Origin: Diphasiastrum complanatum
Lineage: Eukaryota; Streptophyta; Lycopodiopsida; Lycopodiales; Lycopodiaceae
DNA length: 64,000 nucleotides
NCBI GenBank assembly: GCA_029204225.1
Contig: CM055102.1
Coordinates: 9,311,456-9,375,455, forward strand
Reading direction: 5' to 3'
In this document: piece after piece, positions 45,401-55,618 of the stretch
Position numbering within the stretch: position 1 is the first letter of the stretch
How the letters are laid out: each line of letters opens with the position of its first letter
Notes under the pieces: generated by a model
The model's database searches: none
The model's input: only the letters and a program-made list of their open reading frames with translations
Told to the model about the DNA's origin: nothing
Made by a program: the position numbers and the translations under genes

Positions 45401-48308
45401 CTTGGACAAGTGCTTTGTTTATGCCCAAAAGAAGGTAAGCTTGCCGTCTTAAATAAAACTTGACTTTTTGAAATACCTTCCACAAATTATTCAAAACCCT
45501 AAGAGAGCCAAAAAAAAGATTAGGAAAGGAGGAAGAACAAAAGAGCCATGCCACTTTACAAATTAAGAATCATGCAACTCAAAAGTGATTTCATATGCCA
45601 GACAATAACAGAGAATAAGAAGGGGTGATAGTATCTGACTCGAGATTGGAGAAAGGAGGAAGAACAAAAGAGCCATGCCACTTCACAAATTAAGAATCAT
45701 GCAACTCAAATGTGATTTTATATGCTAGACAGTAACAGAGAATAATGAGGAGTAACCGTATCCAACGAAACGATTGTGAACAAAAAATTTACAACCGTTT
45801 GATGTTATATGTATGCTTCCTCACAATGGGCACAAATATTTTTCCTGGTAAAGATCCTCATTAGAGCAAAAAGGATTTTCTCCCTAAATAATGCCAAACC
45901 TAATTAAGAAGAACCTTAGAAAAGTACAACATTTTGGTACAGTCTAAACTTCCATTCTACTTTCCCCAAGGTCCTATCTAACTGCAAAGCTGCATAAGTA
46001 TCGTGGTAGACTTTAAGTGAAGGGCACTCTATTTACTGTCCACAGACTCCTCAAGTTTATTCACTTTTAACTTCCCAGAATTATCAGCTTTGACTAAAGC
46101 AAATTCCATTTATCTGTGTAAACTGCTCATGCTTAACAACAAGGCAAATTTTACTATTAGCTTACTAGCAGTACGTTTAAAATTGATAAAGCAGACTGAT
46201 GGCAGGTTGCAGCCAAGGGATAGTCAATGAAATTTCTCAGTTAGGGTTACACAAAGACATTCATGAGAGAGTTAATATGAGACTGGTGCGAGTTTTTTAT
46301 AGCATTTATAGAAGACAGATGGTAAACAACAATTTGAGATGTACCTGTCCATCACCGACAATGTGTATAAAAACTGAAGAAGTGCTCCAACTGCGAATGT
46401 TATACCCCAAAATATTTCATGACCTCTGAAACAGAAGACGCTTATCACAGCAAGGTAAGTCGTTATACTATAAACTGCAACTTTTATCACTTGCTTTGGC
46501 CGTGAGCAGATCAATGCTAGTGATACCCCACCAAGCAAAGCCCCAACACCACCTGCCACTGCATATATTGGCCAGAACTCTTCGGTTTGATATTCCTTAG
46601 TTGGTTGCGTGTACCTATTAAGGTTAAGTCTGTCCAATTTCCTGAATCTATTAAGTCCAAGAACAACGAGGACAAATCCCAGACCAAGTAAATGCACGAT
46701 GAAGACTGCCAGCCAAAATAAGTCTCTCCATTTTCTAGGCGGTTCAGGAGTCCTGGCAAGAGGAGGGGGTGTAACACTTCCTTCACCAAAATCACTGAGA
46801 GGCCCATCCTGCAACATTTCAAATATGTCAAGAGGTTAACTTCAACATATACCCAGCAACATCTTTTTCCTCTTAGCAATACTTTTCAAAATTCTAATAT
46901 TGGCTTTGTGAAATCATATCACACTCTTGTCTCAGTTAAATTCTAATACGCCTTTGATACTAAAAGTTGTTCTTATAACTATGTCGTCTCGTATAGTTGC
47001 TTCTCTGGGATTGATAAGCACAAAAATTGAAAATTGTGGCCCTTCAAGCCCAAAAAATGTACTAATAGGTGTTCACTCAAACTGATTGCTATGGATGACT
47101 CTACACCCACAATAAATGACTTCAAATGAAGTAGTTAGCTTAGGAATTCCTACTTAAAAAGTAAAGGCATTTACATTACACATGAACTGGAATTTGGAAA
47201 TCTCTATGCATGGAATGGAAAAGTATGTCATTCGAAAAATGCATGTCCTTTAAAAAAACGCATCTCAGTTGAAAAAAGCAGCTCATTTGAGAAGAGGTCT
47301 TCACAAGGCATATGTTGTCCCTCAACAAAAATCAATAAGATTTAGGTCAACTAAAGCCTCAATTTAAGATCAATGCTTAAAGGAGTGCAGTTTAGCATGA
47401 TAGTTATTCAGTTGAAGGCTACATGCGGGGAAATACTCAACAGTTCTAAGTCCTAAATTGTGCAGGGTTGGCAAAAACACTCATCACAATGTAGACTTTC
47501 TTAAAGCGAAAAGTTTAAGCCTTAGCAAAGAAGAAGATTCAAGGCATACACTCCAAGATCTTTCAATGAGCATTTAAATAGTAATGCTTCATATCAAAAA
47601 AAACTGAAAAGGAGGAGATTTTTATGTTTATCTTTAGCAGTTAATTCAGAACCAGTACTAACATTTTGCACAATGACAAAACTAACTTCATAGGTTTTGT
47701 TAAAATTTTCAAAGTTATCTCCATCTCCATGGAACATCAATTTGCACTATTGGGTATAAACAGATCGTCAAGACCTCCTAGTAAATCTAAGCTGCCAATA
47801 GAGAAAGGGGAGACTCGAATGTGTACATAAGGGAATCTTCTCAATGAAAGTGATACATGTTTGTTTAGTGATACAAGATCTGGTCAGCAAACTATCACGA
47901 TCAATCGAGGTTGCTCTTTTGAAGGATTCTAAGAGTTTTTTGATTCAGATTCACCAAAGTACCATCATAAAATAATTGCATGTCTGTAAGAGCTAAATAA
48001 CTAATTATCACTAATATGATAAGATCTTTTACTGTCCAAAAGCTGTGATTCTCACAACAACAAACACTAGGAATTCAGAAGGAAATGAATAAGCTCAAGT
48101 ATTGATATGCCTATTACCAGGCAAACAATACATAAAGTCAAAACAGCTTTCCCCAATAAACAGCTTTCACGATTGGTGGTATTGAAGGTTGGCTAGATAC
48201 CTGAAAGCTACTGCTGACGATTGATCCTTCATCGCCATCATCATCGTAAGTAGGGCGGTCTCGAATGCGAGGAAAATTTTCTGTCTCCACCAAGCAATGT
48301 ATCTGCAT
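30107..48308 (-). CDS. Choline-transporter-like protein (CTL/SLC44/PNS1 family), complete seven-exon gene
   Basis: Exons on the minus strand are 48308-48201, 46808-46345, 34181-33998, 33592-33368, 33177-33061, 31079-30846 and 30319-30107 (TAA). They total 1,545 nt, or 514 residues. All six introns are GT-AG and the frame is open throughout. The ATG at 48308 follows an in-frame stop 12 nt upstream. Residues 1-36 are acidic (TYDDDGDEG). Exon 2 gives four membrane spans, starting at about residue 60 with DLFWLAVFIVHLLGL. Family signatures follow: LPFTILVMQKAVKMVWE (exon 3), SLGSICYGSLFTAAIRTLRW (exon 4), ECLLCCVDFLFNLVETLVRF (exon 5), SARDAWELFQSTGIEALVAY (exon 6) and ESAITSIYICYA...ETLHQRLQHR (exon 7). 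About ten spans are expected in a plasma or internal membrane protein. Members are linked to choline or related solute transport; the substrate here is not shown. Length fits plant members of 430-700 residues. Intron 2 (12,163 bp) holds a hAT element and a LINE fragment. Confidence 0.92.
32523..32563. repeat. (CT)n microsatellite in intron 5 of the CTL gene
   Basis: About 41 bp of pure CT between exons 6 and 5. The rest of intron 5 (31080-33060) shows no recognised element. Confidence 0.95.
33731..33826. repeat. 48-bp tandem duplication in intron 3 of the CTL gene
   Basis: The unit beginning AGACTGCAATATGTGAAGGC occurs at 33731 and again at 33779, with one substitution (AGCCCC versus GGCCC) between copies. 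This is a recent local duplication with no coding content. Confidence 0.9.
35202..35698 (-). CDS. Unrecognised two-exon open frame carried on the hAT element, opposite strand to the transposase
   Basis: Exon 1 is 35698-35675 (MAGRTPTD), ending in a GTGAGT donor. Exon 2 is 35567-35202, beginning after a TTTGTGTGCAG acceptor and ending in a stop. Both junctions are in phase 0, giving 129 residues. Residues about 9-50 are strongly charged and helical in appearance (KLLEDVRRHNERHRKQEAKF), then a Pro-rich turn (LLPPTPAGEGEE), a second helix-like part and an aromatic C-terminus (SLWDIIDQYLYNNIYR). I do not recognise the family and no function is assigned. A long GA-rich tract (CT on the plus strand) lies immediately upstream. 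The frame has the same orientation as the host choline-transporter-like gene. It could be a captured host fragment, a second transposon protein, or a chance frame with good splice sites. Confidence 0.4.
35720..35803. repeat. (CT)n microsatellite, interrupted
   Basis: CT dinucleotides with a few interruptions, directly upstream of the minus-strand two-exon frame at 35698. Confidence 0.95.
35823..35843. repeat. Three plant telomere-type heptamers
   Basis: Three perfect CCCTAAA units between two CT arrays. Related GGGTTTAGGG words occur at 35935-35945 and 36510-36535. Short interstitial telomere words (telo boxes) are common in plant promoters. Confidence 0.9.
35846..35920. repeat. (CT)n microsatellite
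   Basis: About 75 bp of pure CT immediately after the telomere-type units, inside the 1.3-kb segment of the hAT. Confidence 0.95.
36762..40391 (+). pseudogene. hAT transposase of the intron-2 element, decayed
   Basis: The frame starts at ATG 36762 (MPVGEMPELWGEVDQDPEF). A BED finger follows (GWTCRFCHARF...RLKGQLLG) in which the expected zinc histidine is Gln, after an in-frame TGA at 36834-36836. A Pro-rich linker covers 37060-37620. The DUF659-like catalytic region at 37700-38235 includes a stop at 37923-37925 in the conserved D-G-W-S-D motif (Trp codon now TAG), LTDNASDC and the CAAHSIDLIL motif. Parts of the C-terminal region are at 38280-38460 (DDDFWHQAESI), 38644-39015 (HLLHPMWLSE, VTWWNLYGSACP) and 39150-39340 (RRTMAEAQLEADLDYGL). 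A Pro/Thr-rich tail ends near 40391. Stops and frame shifts rule out an active enzyme, although every block is still recognisable. Confidence 0.85.
40987..42426. other. Intron 2 sequence of the CTL gene without recognised elements
   Basis: AT-rich non-coding DNA between the right end of the hAT and the CT array at 42427. No frame or repeat was recognised. Confidence 0.5.
42427..42493. repeat. (CT)n microsatellite
   Basis: About 67 bp of pure CT, ending about 60 bp before the first recognisable LINE endonuclease sequence. Confidence 0.97.
42550..44250 (+). pseudogene. LINE-type retrotransposon fragment: endonuclease and start of reverse transcriptase
   Basis: From 42552 the frame reads FGVWNCNGI, the first motif of the apurinic-like endonuclease. 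FNARPRSRQ at about 43005, VVDYLIRSPSL at about 43262 and LSDHSFLSF at about 43338 are the later endonuclease motifs. After a frame break, the RT N-terminal region lies at 43671-44135 (AKDILSPILSDLFNQAVIQGFPTSW, VIHPIHEGGDP). It continues in a shifted frame as KNYHSIMVGHIMAKVYGSVLH to about 44210. The RT palm with its YxDD motif is missing and the sequence becomes unrelated. The element lies in intron 2 of the CTL gene in opposite orientation. Confidence 0.75.
44250..46344. other. Remaining intron 2 sequence of the CTL gene
   Basis: No coding similarity was found except the exon that follows. It contains the 127-bp tandem duplication at 45528-45760. Confidence 0.5.
45528..45760. repeat. 127-bp tandem duplication in intron 2
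   Basis: The unit beginning GGAAGAACAAAAGAGCCATG is at 45531 and again at 45658. It continues with a few substitutions through GAATCATGCAACTCAAA and AACAGAGAATAA. Confidence 0.9.
46809..48200 (-). other. Intron 1 of the CTL gene
   Basis: Donor GTATCT at 48200 and acceptor TTGCAG at 46809 flank 1,392 bp of AT-rich non-coding sequence. No element was recognised. Confidence 0.7.
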
Positions 48309-49880
48309 ATCCTCTTCCTATCATCCAATAACCTTGTGTCTTTCTGCATGCACTCATCTCCTGAATGACTGTCGAATAGAGTGCCTCACACTACAACAGC
48401 TTCTGATTTCAAATGTCGGGCATTCTAGGCTGGAAGTGTAATTCATCTAGTTTCACCTAGTAAGCATATGAATTGGACTCACGCAACTGCAAATCAATTT
48501 GAAATAACCGCTCCAGTAGCAAAATGATGTCCAACAACGAATATGAAGCACTTGCAGAAGGAAGGCGTTGTTCTGTAAGGAATGTTCAGCAGAGGTTGAA
48601 ACGATACCGTTGAGGAAAGATTGAAGCGCTTACAATTTCAAGGAAAACTGGAACGTGGATAAGGTAATGTAAGGTGGCTGAAGAAAAATACAAATCTGAT
48701 TCCGGAAAGATAAATATAATGAAACAACAACGTTCCAGGAAAGGGAACGTAACCGAGTTTCATAACCTATACATGAAGCATGAATGTTCCTAACAGAAAA
48801 TCACGAACGTTCAGCCTTTATTCCTCAGTAACATATAGATTTACGATAAGCAAAATAGATTCCATGAGATAAACGCGAATCGAAACGGAACAGGAAAAAC
48901 GATATCGCTTCCAGGCATGAACCTTTATATGAAGCTGATGCTCTTACATCCTCAGCGACAGAACATTCCTAGAAATAATGAAAGAAAGCGCTCCCGCCTC
49001 AAAGCTCGCGATGCTAGGCAAAGAAACTACGATCCTGGGAACAGAAAAATACGAGCCTAGGCACAGAATACACGAGCTTGCAGGTACATTAGGCCGCAAC
49101 AAAAGGTCAAATGGCCGATTCGTTTCTGGAATATACAGGACAGGGCAAAGAAGAGCCGCACTGGCAAGCAAGGAAAGCGCCGGGTAGGTGAAGACGCCAT
49201 TCTGGAAAGAAGACACCGTCAGCAGACAATTATAATTTAGTAAAGATAAGGAAGCTTTCCAAAGGATCCAGTTCAGCGCAAGCTTGCTACGTCAAAGCCA
49301 TCGCCATCGCCAGAAATGCAACGATCGATCTTGAATTGTTGGATGGATCGGCGAGGCGGCATCGCTCAGAATTTTCTTCTGCGCTTAAACGAGAAATCGT
49401 CAAGATCGTGCTCGTCGATTTTTGCTCTTCCTTCGCGCAGCCATAGCATTGCAAGCTGCAATGCGAATGCAAGTCAAAGGCCTCTTTGCCTTTCATTGAA
49501 AGGCAAAAACAAGCACCGGCATGACCTCAAATCGAAGGGCAACCTTCCAAATTACCCTTCAGGCTTAGCACAGTGTCTTCTGTTTGAAAGGCTTAGCACA
49601 GTGTTGATTGAAAGGCAAACTTATAGACACAGACGGCCTCTTCTCTTTGAAAAGTCAAATTGTAAGAAGGTCTCAATTGGTGAGTATTAAAAATAACAAC
49701 ATGAGGGTCATTGGGAGGCCTCTGGCTCTAATGCCACAAGCATTTAAGCTTGTGCAGCCCCTTGCTGGATTTGCACATGTTGCATCAAGGAGAGGCCGGC
49801 AGGCGGCACCCAGCTACCGGCATGGCTGCGGTCCAGTGGGAAGGATGTGCCCAGGCCCTGCCGAAATGGACACGTGCTTG
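48309..49880. other. 5' flank of the CTL gene
   Basis: This should contain the 5' UTR and promoter of the minus-strand gene. No clear TATA box was identified. A near-perfect palindrome TTTGCCTTTCATTGAAAGGCAAA lies at about 49487-49509, and its right half GATTGAAAGGCAAA recurs at 49606. Short frames here have no similarity. Confidence 0.4.
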
Positions 49881-49889
49881 AGAAAAATC

Positions 49890-50075
49890 TCTCACGACGC
49901 CATTTTTCCTTGCCACCCACGTATCTCGGGCAGCCACATTTTTCGCTGGCACCCTGGGTGTCCCGGGCAGGCGGCGCACACCCTTCGCGGGCACCCATGT
50001 GTCCCAGGCAGCAACGCCACTTTTCCTGAGCACCGACACATGCTGCCATTTTTTCTTGTCCACCCGCACACACAT
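49890..50075. repeat. GC-rich degenerate minisatellite, unit about 36-41 bp
   Basis: About four to five diverged units with the consensus GCCACTTTTCCNNGGCACCC followed by a GTGTCCCGGGCAG-like half lie between 49895 and 50075. The tract is clearly richer in G+C than its surroundings. Long frames on both strands across it reflect composition. Confidence 0.75.
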
Positions 50076-50079
50076 GAGA

Positions 50080-52730
50080 GTGTAGGCCAGTTTCCAAGTT
50101 ATATGGCTGGCTTGCTTACTTGAGAACTCCCGGGATTGATAACTAGATATTGTTTTAGGTTGCCCGACGACGTGGCACTCAAGGGAACTATTTTTAATAT
50201 AAAAAAAGCAGCTCGCCAGAGGCAATTGGGACTCAGGAGGGCATTACATAGAGCCCTGGGAATCGAGTGGTGGAGGCCACAAGCTCCCTAGGATATATTT
50301 AACAAGTTAAATCGATAACAAGGTCCATATTGTGAATCTTTGTATTCAAATAGACAATCACAATGGTCATTGGGGTATTACCACATATAATCGGTGACTC
50401 GGGCAATTAAGTGGACGAGGGCACGAGTTGCCCGAGGACCGGATTACATGTAGTAACGGTCGGACCAGTGAAATATTATTGCATGTAATTTTGCATTTAG
50501 CAAAATTTTCAAGCAACAATCTCATACATTTATCTTTGGGCAAAACAAAATGGAGCCTATACATGCTAAAGTAAATTACACACTACCAAATGACCATTGG
50601 GAGTGCCATTAGCACATATAATCCGGAATACGAGCAACGAGTGACTCAATAATGTGGTAATGGCCCAAACAATGGACCATTACCAACCACTCTTGATTGC
50701 CTTTGGCATGATTTTTATGTTTTTTTTTGTACATAAAAAGTGAAATTAAATTTTCACACGAATTTTTTTGTTTCAATCTTTTATGTAATTTATTATGAAA
50801 AATGTTGGTCCAAAGTTCGACGTCCCTTTAAATCACAAGCGTCGCGAGCGAGGTACCAAAAAACGGGCCACTAGTTAATTCATTTGTTAACAAAAGGATT
50901 CTAATTTTTGAGGCCCTATATTTTGCAAAATAATATAGGACTCAAAGACCTAAAAATCAAGTCAATTAGATTAAACAATGAAAGGCTGAACTCTTTTCTT
51001 ACATTTTCAGATTGAAAGGTGGCTTTGAAAGGATACATGTCACATGAGAGAAAAATTTAAAAACAGCCCGTCAATGCGAAAGGCGTGTATGCACGTCAAA
51101 TCCCGGACCCTTGCTCTCCAGTGAAATCTTTTCGTTTTGTTTTTCTCGATCGGCCTCCCACAGGATACCTAAGCGGGCCCCGCCAGCCTTGTATCTTAAT
51201 GGCACCCGGTGGTTCAGAGCCGTTGGATTCACTCATCCGCGTTTCCAGTTATCACGATCAGTCGTTCAAATCAGTCCAAGTGGCATGATGACGCGTGTCA
51301 AATATCTAAGTGAGCGGGCCTAAAGGAGGACGTTGTGCCATTATTCACGTCCAATCATAGACTGGTCTTAAAACTTTTTGGTGCATAATGTCAAACCTGA
51401 CTTAATCAATCTACAGGGTACCTCATAACTACTTTTTTTTTTTTTTTTTTGTTTTTTCTGGGGCCTGGGCCTTGGCCCCTGGGTATGTCATCTTTTGTGC
51501 TGCTAGTTGGGACTTGGAAGTCTTGACCAAGGATAGGAAGGAAAGTACATTTTTGACATCTCTTGGGTTGAGCAAGTTCCAACCCAGAACTGGACAAACC
51601 TTGTAGGGTGAGCTGGGAGATAAAGTGGGCCAGTTCCTTAATGCATTCATAGTTTTCTTCTTATTATTTGGCAAGTGGCCTCGAAGCCTTCGTGTTCTTG
51701 GGCTCGACCCAACCTATTCCGCAGTGTACTGATATCGTTTGCGGTTTAGTTTTTTCTTTATCAAGCCAGAAGTGTAGCAAAAAATTTCTATGTTTTGAGT
51801 TGCTTTCTTTTTAGCTAGAAGAAGTAACCCTCACGGTGCCGATGTAAACACTATTTTTGGGAGGGTATTGAAATTTTTAGTATCAGTCGAGTCCTAGTAT
51901 TACTCTTTTAAAAAAACTATACTTGTCAGGTATGAATATAAACATGTCTAATTATTGGTGCCCTTAAGACTTGGCGGCACCATTTGTATGGTGCTAATAG
52001 TGAGGTTTTGGAGTTGATAGTAACTTTAGCAAATGTTTTCATAAAGAAATATGAATGCTTGCCTTCACATGTGTGGGACGAGTGTTTGCAGAACATATAA
52101 AACCATTTGTTGAACCCTCTATAGATATCTCAAATCAAGTACTTTCCTTTGAACTTGTTGGCGAATATTTTTGTCCACTCACACGCGTGGCACGAGTGTT
52201 TGAAGTCGAACTAGTCTTAACTTAAGGAAAGGGAATAAGTCTTTGAAGTTATAAATTTTCCTCGAATAACTAAGTGAGAAGTGACTGCCTGTCCATTATA
52301 GAGTGGGATTCTAGTTAATCAGATAGTTGAGCAAATATGGAAATAAAAGTTGTAGTTGCTGACCACAATCAGTACTTGCAATTAAAAAGAATCAAAAGCT
52401 AGACCATGAGGTTACAAACCTTAGGAAAATGTTTGCAGAGTTTTTAGGTAGTCGGTAACCCTGTTAGAAACTGGTGAGAAGTAAGTGAATGCTTTTATGA
52501 AGATTCAGAAATGCTCGCCTTCACACGAATAGGGCGAGTGTTTGCAAATCTCAAAAAAAATGTTCGCCTAGACTTCTACAGGGAGCCCTCAACGAGGTCT
52601 ATCTTTCTGACACATTGGCGAATGTTTTTAAGCACTCCTCAGTGTGAGGCGAGTGTTTGAAAATTGATCAACTTTACTTAACAGAAAACATATAGTCAAG
52701 TGTTTAACTCATCGGCCGGAATTGAAAAAA
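50080..52730. other. Intergenic DNA with a scattered repeated motif
   Basis: No gene was recognised. From about 52040 to 52670 a motif pair (GCCTTCACAC... and GGCGAGTGTTTG) recurs at 52068, 52186, 52508 and 52640 with variation. This may be the 3' region or LTR of the gypsy element that follows, but its ends could not be fixed. Confidence 0.4.
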
Positions 52731-52734
52731 GAAA

Positions 52735-54457
52735 GATGAAGGCATCCCAGAAATACTCATCCCGTTGGGACACTTCAGACTAAAGATCCTGCACCTTTGT
52801 GGAAGCATCTGTCAACGCTTTGGAGAGGCTCTGGATATACTGAGTGAGGTCGTCCTCCTTTTGTTGCAACTTCGTGATCACCCAATGCACGTCTTGCTTG
52901 TGTTAATGAGCGATTATCAACTCATGCTGCAGCTTGTGATTTCCGCTCACAGTTGGGTCTTGTTGGTTGTCAGATGTAGTACCCAGCTAGGGAGCAGCCG
53001 ATACGCTTGTGCTAATAGGGGCTTGTTGTGTAGTGGCCCCGACGACCTGTACTGTATTGTCGTCATTGTCCTCTATGAGCTTCTCCGGTGATTTCTGGCC
53101 ATTAGGTGCGGTAGTGTCGGCACGATCTGGTGATGGTATGAATATTGTCTGCACAAATGCGTCATCAGGCAACAGTTTATCGCCCTCGGCAAGCTTTGAT
53201 AGAGAAGTGAGGGGTGTGAGAAAAACAAAGTGGAGACAGGGAGAGAGGCAGTTTGTCCAAAAGAGAGAATGGGTGGAACAAAGGGGAACTGGAGGGTGGT
53301 GTGAAGGATGGAGGGAGAAGAAGGGGGAGATGTGCCCTGGCTTTTTGTGTGAGATTAATGACTTGCATCCAAGCCAGGGTGTCGGGAGACAACTATGAAT
53401 CCGATGGATTGAACTGAAGAGGGACGATGGTGGAAGCAGGGGGGATGGACGAAGCGATAGCAATGGAAGGGGGTTGAACAAAAGAAATAGGAACGGAAAC
53501 AGAAACAGTAATAGAGGGTTGTACAGAAGAGGAGGTGGTGGTGGTAGAAGTAGGAACAGTTAGTGGTTTGGTGGTGCGGCGTCTGGTAGTAGGTGGAGAC
53601 AAAGAGGAGGAGGCAGTGCCACGCATTCGCTTGCTGGTTGTTGTGTCAGTGACTGTAGGATGGGCGGATGTGGATGCAATGGTGGGAGGGTACATGTTAG
53701 TATCAGGCACGGTGGGTGATAAGATGTTGAAATGGTGGACCTCGCGTACTTTCACCTCGAGAAGTGCACAGACAAAGTTACACACTAGGGGGCCTGATGT
53801 GATACGTTCACGAGAGTTTGGTTTGATGGATATTGTTAGTTCGTGGATGAGGAAAGTATGTTAATCGTATGGCACTACTGTGGGGCCAGGGAATCCCAAG
53901 AAGGACTCCACAATATGACTAAGCAGCCTGGACTAGATTTTGTCCTTGCGAAATGTTGAAACAACCAAAAAGTTGTTCAACAGATGCATGGCCGCCTGAA
54001 TGACTGGGTCCGTGATAGCCTCTATCAGGTACATGTTGTTAGTTTGGATCAGAATTTCAGGTGCAGTCTGGATTACGAAAGGCTTTATCAGGGCTTTTGT
54101 CTGACGATGAGAGATTGGTTGGCGGTCACCGGACATAATACCGACAGTGACCATCGAGTCCGCGTTAATCCATACCTTGTACGTGGTACCTTGGTACAAG
54201 AAGTGAAAATACGACTTCGGCGCGTCCCAGGTGGCGTAAGCGTGAAGGGCGAGGCCCATGTTAATGTGAGAGCTGAAAAGCACTGGGTAAAAACCCATTG
54301 ATTCAAGAAGAGGACCAGCCATCTGAAGCCATGGTTTGAGCAGGACGTCGGAAGGCAAGGGCCAAATTTGGGTGGTTGATGGTATTTCGCGCTGGATCAC
54401 CTGCTTGCTACTAGAGTCGTCAGAAGATGAGGAGGCCATGTTAGTAGTGATAGTCAA
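52735..54457 (-). pseudogene. Unrecognised retrotransposon-associated frame downstream of gypsy pol
   Basis: The minus-strand frame starts at 54457 (MTITTNMASSSSDDSSS) and stays in one frame to 53393. It is interrupted by a TAG at 53933-53935 and a TAA shortly after, between VSTFRKDKI and HTFLIHELTIS. The first 170 residues form a folded-looking domain (WPLPSDVLLKPWLQMAG, YFHFLYQGTTYKVWINADS). A Ser/Thr/Pro-rich tract follows (53700-53400). After a frame change the reading continues as DKLLPDDAFVQTIF and finally a coiled-coil-like HKQDVHWVITKLQQKEDDL near 52850. A TATATAA at 54712-54706 lies about 250 bp upstream of the ATG. It has the same orientation as the gypsy pol and sits on its 3' side, where some plant gypsy elements carry an extra gene. 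I do not recognise the domain. Confidence 0.45.
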
Positions 54458-55618
54458 AGTTGGTTACAAAGAAAAAGTGAGAAAAGTAAGAAAAATGGTG
54501 GGAATGGTAAAAGTGATAGAAACGAGAAAAATTGTGGAAAACAGGAATTGGATGGTAGTAACGGTAGTTCAAAGTGCAGATCTTGGTTCAAAATGTGTAG
54601 ATGATGGCTGGTATGAAATTTGTCGCTTTCGGAGAACTTGGAAATTTTTTCGAAAATCGGGTAGACCTTCCCTAGGCAAAGTGACAAATAACTCAAATTT
54701 TGCTCTTATATAGTGGAATTTAGAGTGCGTATTAGGTGAAATCCACTTTCCCCTGCTCAGTTCCACCCAAATTTTTGCAAGGACCTTCTTCACAAAATTA
54801 TAAAACCTCAGAGAAGTCTGCGAGAGTTCAAAAGGTGATTTGACTACCCTGCAAAGGTTCTGTGAGGGTTCAAACAGTCTACGAGGGTTCAATCCTCGCA
54901 GGAAGTGAATTCTCGCACAACTTGCTCCAGTGGTTGGATTTTCAAGATCAGACCATGTAGACATGCTAATTTCACTACTCTGATTCCATTTATGCCCCTT
55001 ATGAAGGTTGGTTTGATGATCGTGATGCTCTGCAAAGGTTATTCTACTCCGTGGAACCCTCGCAAACACTAGAAAATGATGATTTTTTTATCAGTAACTC
55101 TCGCAGAGATTTTTGTAGATGCATCTGAGTCAGATCTAGTGACTGTCAAAGTTTCAAGAGCTAACTCCTAGGGGACCTCCAAAAATCATGAAAAAGTGCT
55201 CTTTTTGAGTGTTTTTTGATGAGATCTTGAGATTCTCTGATCCTTAACCCTTGCAAACTGGTAATCTGTTGCATCCATTTAGATCTGACTGTAGGTAATT
55301 CTTTGGAAGTTTTGATAGATATTTGGTAGCTGATCCATTAGTTTTGGTGAATTTTGCCCTTATTTTGCCACTGATTCCTGAGATCAAGGTATCTGATCTG
55401 CAAATTGGGGGGCTTTTTGGTGCAATCTTGATGATCGACTTTCTTCTTGGTCCTAATATTTGGACCTAGATCTCTCTTGGATCTTGTTGGATCTTCTCTG
55501 ATCTTGCCAGATCTGGTTGAATCTTGGTGGATCTAGCTTGATCCATCTTGATCTTCCTGGTTGTGATGGCTTCTTAGATAAACTTTTCATAACATATCAT
55601 CACCAACCTAGATCTGTC

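Noticed and set aside
49608-50225. Pro/Cys-rich frames on both strands upstream of the transporter-like gene
   Set aside because: They span the GC-rich minisatellite and have no similarity or splice context; composition explains them.
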